Assembly: GCF_905220415.1 (NCBI RefSeq)
Contig: NC_059564.1
Location: 4,600,501 to 4,664,500 of the forward strand
From: Colias croceus
Taxonomy: Eukaryota; Arthropoda; Insecta; Lepidoptera; Pieridae
Length of the DNA: 64,000 nucleotides
Reading direction: 5' to 3'
Shown here in pieces: positions 12,774 through 22,000 of the stretch (within the stretch, counting starts at the first letter, position 1; every line of letters starts with the position of its first letter). The notes under the pieces are model-generated. The model was not told the DNA's origin. It worked only from the letters and a program-made list of their open reading frames with translations, and did no database searches. A program made the translations under genes and the position numbers.

Positions 12774-13010
12774 CTAGATTTCCGCCCGCGGCTTCGCCCA
12801 CGTTTGCAAAGGAAAACCCGCATAGTTCCCGTTCCCGTGGGATTTCCGGGATAGAAACTATCCTATGTGTTAATCCAAGTTACCCCCTATATGTGTGCTA
12901 AATTTCATTGTAATCGGTTCAGTAGTTTTTACGTGAAAGTGTTACAAACATCCATACACATCCATGCATCCATACTTACAAACTTTCGCCTTTATAATAT
13001 AAATATTAAG
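12774..13010 (-). mobile_element. Helitron-like element, family B
   Basis: Family B hallmark read on the minus strand: GCGAAAGTTTGTAAG start region, ACTCTTTCACG-like centre, CCCACGGGAACGGGAACTAT, then GCGGGCGGAAATCTAG. Confidence 0.65.
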
Positions 13011-13331
13011 ATATTAAGATTTAGACAAAGCGAACTCGGGTTGAAAACTAGCACCACAAGAGTACTTAGCCCACATTAAAATGACAATATTAAAATTATA
13101 AACAAACGAATCGGCTCGTTTGACGCTCTGCATTGTTTGTCAAGCCCTCGATGCACTATCACTTTAGTGAAAACTGCCTGCCTATTTATAGCGTTTATTA
13201 GTTAATGCATTTAGAGTGCTTGTGGTCATTTTATGGATGTTGACAGGGGCTTAATGGCAAACGAGAAATTACATCATTTCTAAACGGTGATTGATAAAAT
13301 TTAAATAGATAGGAGCGAACCATATTAATTA

Positions 13332-13522
13332 CTAGCTGTGCCCTGCGGTTTTACCCGCCATGCTTCACTCCTGTTGGTCTTAGCGTGATGATATATAGCC
13401 TATAGCCATCCTCGATAAATGGGCTATCTAATACCGATAGAATTTTTCAAATCGGACCAGTATTTCCTGAGATTAGCGCGTTCAAACAAACAAACTCTTC
13501 AGCTTTATAGTATTAGTATAGA
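13332..13522 (-). mobile_element. Lep1-type Helitron, family A
   Basis: Collinear with 2337-2530 on the opposite strand; CTAG and TC ends present. Confidence 0.7.
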
Positions 13523-14208
13523 TAATTTGAGTAAATCACCAATAACCTAAAATTTAAAGTGAATAATTATTAACGATTTTATAATCTAGGTATCTCTCCT
13601 CAATAAATAACAATTCAACACAGGAATAATTTTTTTATTCGACCTATTACTTCTACTTAAGTAAGTAGAGATGCAAAAAAATATAAAATCTATTAGGTAT
13701 TTCCATCGAACAAATTATTTCGATACACATTTTTATCGAACTATGGTTTATATTCTTAGCATCCTGTATACAAATTCTTCTAAAAATCAGTATAGGTAAT
13801 AGCGAAAAGCCATGCCACGACAAATTATTACGTTTGAAAAAGATTAAAAAAGACCATAGACTCGACGATTTACGACGAAGAATATAAACTAGAGCTGCAT
13901 TTAAAACAAAACTTCTTTATTCATAACCTGTCAAAGATACCAACACTACCTATAATATTATGATACTGGATACATCGCCATATAAACGCAGCTTTAACAG
14001 AAGTTTCCAGACGAACCGGCGCGCAAAAGATAGTTAATTAAAATGCGTATAAAGAGAAGATCGTAATTAAGTTTAAGCCAGCGTTAACTGGCTGTTAAAA
14101 CTTAACCACGCTTTAGATAGGGGCGGATGTTTATCAAACATACTTCAAAGAAGTGGGACTTAGAAATATGACTGTTTGAACTATAATTTGCACGGGTTTT
14201 ATTTTATA

Positions 14209-14429
14209 CTAGCTCTCCGCCTGCGGCTTCGCCCGTGTTTTCAAAGAAAAACCCGCATAGTTCCCGTTCCCGTGGGATTTCCGGGATAAAACCTAGCCTG
14301 TATTGTAGCTTTCAAATGGTGAAAGAATTTTTAAAATCAGTCCAGTAGTGGTCCAGTAGTTTATGAGCCTATTCATTACAATCAAACAAACAAACAAACA
14401 AAGTTTTCCTCTTTACAATATTAGTGTAG
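14209..14429 (-). mobile_element. Helitron-like element, family B
   Basis: Starts with plus-strand CTAGCTCTCCGCCTGCGG and ends in AATATTAGTGTAGA. It abuts a family A copy head to tail. Confidence 0.65.
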
Positions 14430-14430
14430 A

Positions 14431-14633
14431 CTAGCTGCGCTCCGCGGTTTCACGCGCGTGGTTCCGCTTCTGTTGGTCTTAGCGTCATGATATATGTAGC
14501 CTATAGCCTTACTCGATAAATGGGCTATCTAACACCGAAAGAATTTTTCAAATCAGACCAGTAGTTCCCGAGATTAGCGCGTTCAAACGACAACAAACAA
14601 ACAAACTCTTCAGCTTTAAAATATTAAGTATAG
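14431..14633 (-). mobile_element. Lep1-type Helitron, family A
   Basis: Immediately adjacent to the family B copy, giving a tandem Helitron pair. The TC terminus is degraded. Confidence 0.65.
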
Positions 14634-15020
14634 CTGCAGACTATAGACTAAAAACAGACACTCCAATTTTATGGTGACGACTAGTTGGTTCATGTGACTA
14701 TGTCTGCGTTAAACAGGGGAGAATATTTACGCGCCACTGAGCCATAAAAGCTATAATAATACGAAGATCTATATGTTCGACGTACCTGCTTTTACATAAA
14801 ATAAGAATTTAAAAAACACACGTGACAGTGAAGAAGGTTTTTCTAATCAAGATCAATATATCACTTCTAAATCCTTGGGTTATAGATTTCGGAATATGTA
14901 AGAAATTTCGATTTCAATGTATTTTTTATTTGGCTTATCTGTATTATTTTTAATAGTTCCTTCATCATCTTATAAATGGCTGGACAGATTTTGCTAGCAG
15001 CATACTAAGTTGACTGTCTG

Positions 15021-15310
15021 ACGGTCTGACTGACCGGTTGGCTTGGTTGGTAGTGGCCCTGCCTTACAAGCTAGAAGTCGTGGGTTCGATTCCCACTCGG
15101 GGCAAATATTTGTGTGATGAACATAGATGTTTGCTCTGTGTCTGGGTGTTAATTATCTATATAAGTATTTATTTAAAATTATATATATGTATGTATGTTT
15201 ATCAGCCATCTGGTTTCCATAACACAAGCGAAAGCTTAGTATAGTGTGTAGAGTATAAACTATAGGATCAGATCGTGCCGTGTGTGAAAATTGTCCCGAA
15301 ATATTTATTT
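15021..15310 (+). mobile_element. tRNA-derived SINE
   Basis: Contains a pol III A-box-like TGGCTTGGTTGG at about 15039-15050 and a B box GGTTCGATTCC at 15083-15093 at tRNA-like spacing. A non-tRNA body follows, ending in AAATATTTATTTAG. A second, inverted copy lies at 28761-29026 in a Bap55 intron. The internal promoter could still direct short transcripts. Confidence 0.75.
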
Positions 15311-15726
15311 AGTTATAAAAAGTAGGTAACTAATATTAAAATCTGGCAGTTAGGTTCATATGTATTTACAATATATTTTACAACCGTTTTGAAGACAATT
15401 TATAGGTATTTCCTACATTGTTATCACAATTTGAATATTAATAAAATTTCCGCTAAAGATATAGGAATGCCGGTCCGTTAAAAAACCGATTACGCTATTA
15501 ATAACTATTCAGGACTTTGGTATCGGGATTTTTGAGGTCAAATTATTTAGATAATATCTAATCTATGGGCTTTTGGAGGCTTAAATAATATGTTGCCTAA
15601 TTGAATAAAAATATTACAAAGTAACTTTTACTGATTTATAAATAAAAATTAGGTAGTTTGATATTTAATTTTATAGCATTCAGATGCTTCTTTAATAAAA
15701 TTTCATAAATATAAATTTTAAGAGAA

Positions 15727-15795
15727 AATCGATCACGAAACGGGGTGCGAACCCGCGTCTTTCGCTATGCCGTAATTACGGCTGGCCAAGAGAAC
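15727..15795 (-). mobile_element. tRNA-like SINE head fragment
   Basis: On the minus strand it reads TTGGCCAGCCGTAATTACGG then GCGGGTTCGCACCCCG. The latter is a B-box stem-loop resembling a tRNA T-arm. No body is recognisable. Confidence 0.4.
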
Positions 15796-16040
15796 GAATT
15801 TAAAAAAAAAAATAGTTTTCCAGAAATGTCTTAAATGCTAGGTAGGTATACCCAGTTCTTTTTGCATGGAATTTTTTATACGGCTTTTTCGAGCTTTGCA
15901 TAGTTATAAATAAGTGTAGTAAGTACTGAAGTCCGTATGGGGATGATAATAACAAAAAAATAATTGTAATGCTAGATTGAGAATATTTTTTTTCCACCGG
16001 GAATAAAACCCGAGTTTTAAACGCTCGGTTATAGTAGCTC

Positions 16041-16058
16041 TACGCTCGAGCGTAGAAC
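16041..16058. repeat. Perfect 18-bp palindrome with a second near-copy
   Basis: TCTACGCTCGAGCGTAGA is a perfect palindrome, followed about 36 bp later by the near copy CTCTACGCTCAAGCGTAGG. It lies about 230 bp upstream of the NPF coding exon. Whether it is regulatory or part of a SINE remnant is unknown. Confidence 0.5.
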
Positions 16059-16291
16059 CTCAGTTCTACATGGCTCTACGCTCAAGCGTAGGCGCTCCAT
16101 GGTAATGAATGGAATTGTGTTAATAATCAAGATAATCATGTAGTAACTTCATAAATGTACTATTATTATTTATTATTGACAGAAGTCTAATACAAATTAC
16201 AATGGCATTAGGTACGCTTATGTAACCTACTTGATACATGCTACAGACTTGCGAAAATTACTAAAATTGTTAATTATCATCCATTGCAGCC

Positions 16292-17236
16292 ATGCGGAGC
16301 GTAGTCGCCATCTTGTTGTTGTCCGCCATTTTGTGCGCAACACTCGCGCAGTACCCGCGCCCGAGGCGGCCGGAACGCTTCGATACTGCGGAACAGATAT
16401 CCAACTATTTGAAGGAACTACAGGAGTATTATTCTGTACACGGCCGTGGACGGTGAGTCGTCTTTTTTTTAATCTATTTATTTAATTTTGTAAAGCCTAC
16501 TCACGTACCTGCAGCAGGGTCAATATTGCACCCATAATAGGCTCCTTAATTGTAATGTGTATAGCAGCAGCAGCAATTTAGGGAACAGCTGAAATTGCTC
16601 CGACCACCGTGCAACCGAGATTGTTCCAATATTGCCCCTGCGGCTGGTACGTGAGTAGCCGGCTTTAATCCAAAATCACAGTTTAATAATTATGATAACA
16701 ACAATAGGTATAATTTAACAAATTGCCACACATTGAGCATGTGTGCGGAGCACACGTGCGCTTTTTTCTGAATGTGTATGTTGTGTGTGAAAGGGTTGAA
16801 TGTGGAAATTCAGAATAATGTTGCAGTAATATCATTTAAGTATTGTCCTATCCTACTATCCTACTTCCTACTAATATTATAAATGCGAAAGTTTGTGAGG
16901 ATGGATGTGTGTGTGTATGTTTGTTACTCTTTCACGCAAATACTACTGAACATTACAATGAAATTTAGCACACATATAGATGGTAACTTAGAATAACACA
17001 TAGGATAGGAATATCCTAGAAGGAATTGTCTATGTATATATAATATATGTTATACGATCGCGAAAAAGTTGTTTTAAAGTTGACATTAAAATTTTACAAT
17101 AACAATTTCATTTTTCAGATATGGCAAACGACAAATGCACATAGCAGATGCTTCTGTTATCTTCAAGGAAATGCCGTTTTTCGACCACAACGCAAACGAA
17201 GATATACTATTCAAAAATTTCCCCTATAATAACTAA
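16292..17236 (+). CDS. NPF2: Neuropeptide F precursor (NPF2-type), two coding exons
   Basis: Coding exons 16292-16452 and 17119-17236 join in phase 2 (donor GTGAGT, acceptor TTTTTCAG) to give 92 residues. Residues 1-19 form a signal peptide with a leucine-rich core ending C-A-T-L-A. The mature peptide begins with glutamine (a likely pyroglutamate), Q-Y-P-R-P-R-R-P-E-R-F, continues S-N-Y-L-K-E-L-Q-E-Y-Y-S-V, and ends H-G-R-G-R-Y before G-K-R, the amidation and dibasic cleavage site. A 34-residue C-terminal flanking peptide follows. Family peptides are secreted by brain and midgut cells and act on an NPY-like G-protein-coupled receptor in feeding and growth control. The start codon is the only in-frame Met before the signal peptide, and an acceptor (CATTGCAG) ends two bases upstream of it. 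The C-terminal R-G-R-Y is unusual, since the family hallmark is R-P-R-F or R-P-R-Y amide. Confidence 0.9.
16492..16666. mobile_element. TIR MITE inside the NPF intron
   Basis: About 175 bp with inverted ends AAAGCC...TACTCACGTACC and CAATATTG-bearing inner arms. Right arm: CAATATTGCCCCTGCGGC, then GGTACGTGAGTAGCCGGCTTT. It lies about 40 bp after the splice donor and has no coding capacity. Confidence 0.6.
16866..17010 (+). mobile_element. Helitron-like fragment, family B
   Basis: Has an intact 5' TC...AATATTATAAATGCGAAAG region and a truncated 3' part. It lies in the NPF intron. Confidence 0.6.
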
Positions 17237-17252
17237 CATAAGTACCTATCTA

Positions 17253-17258
17253 AATAAA
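17253..17258 (+). terminator. Polyadenylation signal of the NPF gene
   Basis: AATAAA 17 bp after the stop codon implies a very short 3' UTR of roughly 35-45 nt. Confidence 0.6.
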
Positions 17259-18940
17259 AATTGGACGACAGGCTTGATAAACGCGTATTTTAATCTATTA
17301 CATGGTAGCAATTAATTAATGAAATTAATTTAATTCCTACTAATATTGTAGACTATTGTTGTAATTTTGATAATCTACCTTTAATATGGCAACATCAGAC
17401 ATCGTTTTTGCCGCGTAAATTTTTATTTTTTATTTCAATGGCGGCAAAGTGACAGTTATTACGTTTTTTTTGTGAAATACTTAACTAACCGTATGATTTT
17501 ATTTAATAGGGCCTAATCTAGTCAATTCGATATCCGTCTTCTGTCTAGTCAAATAATGTTGCGAAAAATAAAATAATTTTCAGGCTGGGTGGAAATTATT
17601 TTTAGCATTGTAAGTAATTGTGTTATCTGTGAAATTATAATCATGTGATTATCAGGTGAATTAATAAACTATTTTAAAATGCTATTGTGTTGTTATTTAC
17701 ATACTTTCCTACTATTAGTATAGTATAATATCATCTATGCTAGGTACTTAATTAAAATTAAAGTTAATCTCATAAATATTCAATTATAACAAAGTTAGTT
17801 TGTATTGTATTTATTTGATAACAAATCTAAAATTAAACTGTTCATTGAATAAGATTAGTCATTTGTTGCTATGGATACCTAGTACCTACCTACTTTACTA
17901 CGATCTGTGTTTGAATTTAGGCATAAAATAGATCTTAGATTATGTTAGTGCATTGGTCATTCATGTATTTATATTAGCTTACTAGGTACGACCCGACAGA
18001 CGTGAATATTAACAGTCAAATAAGTTTTATAAAATGTTCATACGCAACTTTCTTGAGAATGGGCAGGAATTTAAACACGATTGATCAAAAATTTCGTATA
18101 TTTAGAAAAATTAATAGGTAGGAAAAAAGAATTAAAAATTAAATGTTTGTATTTTTAACATAGCGCCATCTATTGAATACTTACTGAATCTGGTCACAGC
18201 TATGTCGCCATAATATTATACTATTTATTATTCTGTGCATAATATTATGATAATATGTAAGAATCCTCTAACTCTAAAGCTAGTAAAAAATAGACAAATA
18301 ATTTACAATAAAAAAATATAGCGACTATAAACTGAGATGTAACCTATCCTATCTTAGAAATCATAAGTTTATTTATTTATTTAGTTATATCAAACTGCGC
18401 CAATCAAATTTAGAATCGGTTCGGTAATTTTGGAGTCAAATATTGCTACGTTCTTTTTATGTAATAAGAAGGTATAAAGATTACTGTGTTATCGTGCGAC
18501 AGTTATTCGTTTGGTATTTTTAACAAAGTTTTCAACGTTTAATCTATCTTTGTAACAAATATCATCATAATTGATTCAGGCTAAAAGCCTACTAAGTAAA
18601 ATATTAATTTATTATTCATCTCATATTTAGAAATCGATTGTCTAGTTTATGTTACCAAGTAACTATGTTTTATTTTTTACCTTTGATTTTTGCACTTTTT
18701 GATTGATTGAAAAAGCATTGAAAAAGTGTGATTTAAAATTTTAAATACAGCTAAGCCAATTTTTACCTACGTAGTTACCTTGAGAAAAAATGTTTGGTTG
18801 AAAACGCATTTAAAAGTGTTCAATACAGCTTAGTCAATTATGATAGGGTAGAAACAAAGAATAACAGAAAAAATAACTTGTATCAAATAATTTTATTATA
18901 CCAAATGTTAATCCAAAATAACCTACATATGAAAATTCGC
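17259..18940. other. Intergenic, convergent NPF and Bap55 3' ends
   Basis: AT-rich with no recognisable gene, RNA or structured repeat. The longest open frame (18794-19084, plus) overlaps the Bap55 terminal exon in antisense and looks like chance. Confidence 0.6.
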
Positions 18941-18941
18941 A

Positions 18942-18947
18942 TTTATT
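18942..18947 (-). terminator. Polyadenylation signal of Bap55
   Basis: AATAAA on the minus strand, 83 bp downstream of the Bap55 stop codon. Confidence 0.6.
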
Positions 18948-19030
18948 TCAAGTTGATCACAAACTCAATAGTTTATACACATTCACATACAAATAAAACA
19001 CAGGTAGTTAAAAACTATTTTATTATAATA

Positions 19031-22000
19031 CTAGGGACATTTTCTTTCCAATTGACCTTTGCCCCCTTCATCATATTCTTGTGACGAGATCCACATCTGC
19101 TGGAAGGAGCCGATTGACGCCAATATCGAACCACCTGGTAAAAAAACAATAAAATATATTTAAATAAATAAAGAAACAAAATAAAATCGTGAATCTGTGC
19201 GTTTAAAGTCGAAATCGAGTCTAAAGGAGTCGGTTACATACAAACATACAGGTAAAAATCTCTATAATAACGAATTCTTAACAGAAATTAGCCACATATC
19301 ATCACAGAGAAATAATATTAATGCGCCGTCCGCAGTCCACACTCCTTCACAGCGTCTTCTATAGATAGCCAGAACGCAAATTTAGGAAACTGCTCGTGTA
19401 TATTTTGTAATGCTGTTTTTAAGTCTGTGATTACAATATATACACGAATTTTGCGTACTGATCGTGTATACTTTATACTGCGGACGCTTGCGTCTTCATT
19501 TCAAACTATACTACACAACTTCGCTTGAACGAAATATTTTAAAAGGCTTATACAGCTATGTATTTTTCTTGATTATTATCGATTCAGTAAATGCGGAATA
19601 AAAATATTATAAGGTAAGCTTAGGTAAATAAATAACAGATAAAGGGGGTGGGTTAGGTAAGGTTCGTTTTTTTATATATGTTACCGGAAATGTATGAAAT
19701 CAAGGAATTGTATACAATTCCTAGGAAATGTGTACAATTCCGATACCATTTAGGAAATGTATAAAATATTGTTTAAAAAACTATTTAATGCATGCATATC
19801 CTAGGAAATGTATAATCTTCCTAGGAATTGTATACAATGACGGATTACATACATTTCCGGTAACATATACATAAAAATAGGAGCTCCGCGAAGCGGGGCT
19901 CCGTTGCCCGCAACCGACCGCTTCTTCTGGACTTATAAGATTTTTAGCACTATTGTCAAGTATAAGTAAGTCGTGTAGTATATTCAGGAACGAAAACAAG
20001 CATCTCCGATATGGGCTCGCAGCACAGCTATTCCCCGCTCCAGTCGGTGCGCGTTACAGCACAATGTACGCCCCGCTCGAGCCGGCCCGTTACACACACA
20101 GCACACAGCACACAGCCCGCAGCCCACAGCACACAGCACACATCCCTCAGTACATAGCACATAACACACAGCACACAGCACATAGCCCACAGCACACAGC
20201 ACATAGCCCACAGCACACAGCACACTGCACACAGCCCGCAGCACATAGCACACCGCACACAGTACACAGCACACAGCCCACAGCACACAGCACATAGCCC
20301 ACAGCACACAGCACAAGGCTCACAGCACACAGCACACAGCCCACACACACAGACCACAGCACACAGCACACAGCACATAGCCCACAGCACACAGCACACG
20401 TCACACAGCCCACAGCACACAGCCCGCACACACAGCCCACAGCACACAGCACATAGCCCACAGCACACAGCACACAGGACATAGCCCAAGGCACACAGCA
20501 CACAGCACATAGCCCACAGCACACAGCCCACAGCACACAGCACACAGCACACAGCACACAGCACACAGCACACAGCACACAGCACACAGCACACACACAC
20601 TCACCGATCCAGGCGGCGAAGCGTCGCTCGCTGTGCTGCGGCGCGGCGCTGGTCTTGAGGCGGTGCGAGGAGGGCGCGCTACAGCACACAGCACACAGCA
20701 CACAGCACACAGCACACAGCACACAGCACACAGCACACAGCACACAGCACACAGCACACAGCACACAGCACACAGCACACACACACTCACCGATCCAGGC
20801 GGCGAAGCGTCGCTCGCTGTGCTGCGGCGCGGCGCTGGTCTTGAGGCGGTGCGAGGAGGGCGCGCTACAGCACACAGCACACAGCACACAGCACACAGCA
20901 CACAGCACACAGCACACACACACTCACCGATCCAGGCGGCGAAGCGTCGCTCGCTGTGCTGCGGCGCGGCGCTGGTCTTGAGGCGGTGCGAGGAGGGCGC
21001 GCTACAGCACACAGCACACAGCACACAGCACACAGCACACAGCACACAGCACACAGCACACAGCACACACACACTCACCGATCCAGGCGGCGAAGCGTCG
21101 CTCGCTGTGCTGCGGCGCGGCGCTGGTCTTGAGGCGGTGCGAGGAGGGCGCGCTACAGCACACAGCACACAGCACACAGCACACAGCACACAGCACACAG
21201 CACACAGCACACAGCACACAGCACACAGCACACAGCACACAGCACACAGCACACAGCACACACACACTCACCGATCCAGGCGGCGAAGCGTCGCTCGCTG
21301 TGCTGCGGCGCGGCGCTGGTCTTGAGGCGGTGCGAGGAGGGCGCGCTACAGCACACAGCACACAGCACACAGCACACAGCACACAGCACACAGCACACAG
21401 CACACAGCACACAGCACACAGCACACAGCACACAGCACACAGCACACACACACTCACCGCTCCAGGCGGCGGCGCGTCGCCCGCTGTGCTGCGGCGCGGC
21501 GCTGGTCTTGAGGCGGTGCGAGGAGGGCGCGCTACAGCACACAGCACACAGCACACAGCACACAGCACACAGCACACAGCACACACACACTCACCGATCC
21601 AGGCGGCGAAGCGTCGCTCGCTGTGCTGCGGCGCGGCGCTGGTCTTGAGGCGGTGCGAGGAGGGCGCGCTACAGCACACAGCACACAGCACACAGCACAC
21701 AGCACACAGCACACAGCACACACACACTCACCGATCCAGGCGGCGAAGCGTCGCTCGCTGTGCTGCGGCGCGGCGCTGGTCTTGAGGCGGTGCGAGGAGG
21801 GCGCGCTACAGCACACAGCACACAGCACACAGCACACAGCACACAGCACACAGCACACAGCACACAGCACACACACACTCACCGATCCAGGCGGCGAAGC
21901 GTCGCTCGCTGTGCTGCGGCGCGGCGCTGGTCTTGAGGCGGTGCGAGGAGGGCGCGCTACAGCACACAGCACACAGCACACAGCACACAGCACACAGCAC

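Larger units (their letters stand above)
270..16289. other. 16-kb AT-rich stretch without a gene; repeat-dominated, possibly NPF intron 1
   Basis: No host coding exon is recognisable here on either strand. The content is transposable-element debris listed separately (Helitron fragments, two pogo-like elements, a SINE, LINE tails, small TIR elements). Parts not listed individually (for example 300-1310, 5060-5540, 6800-7930, 9665-10360, 10520-11190, 11910-12770, 13530-14200) are AT-rich with stop codons in all frames and nothing I can support. Confidence 0.6.

Noticed and set aside
15060..15105. Possible functional tRNA gene
   Set aside because: A and B boxes are present, but no complete cloverleaf or acceptor stem can be folded. 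It is better explained as a SINE head.
15038..15244. 68-codon frame over the SINE, and its counterpart at 28741-29016
   Set aside because: The frame translates the tRNA-like head and SINE body; it is repeated because the SINE is repeated.
16231..16485. 84-codon plus-strand frame overlapping the NPF exon
   Set aside because: It is in a different frame from the signal peptide/NPF frame and runs through the splice donor. The NPF reading explains the sequence.
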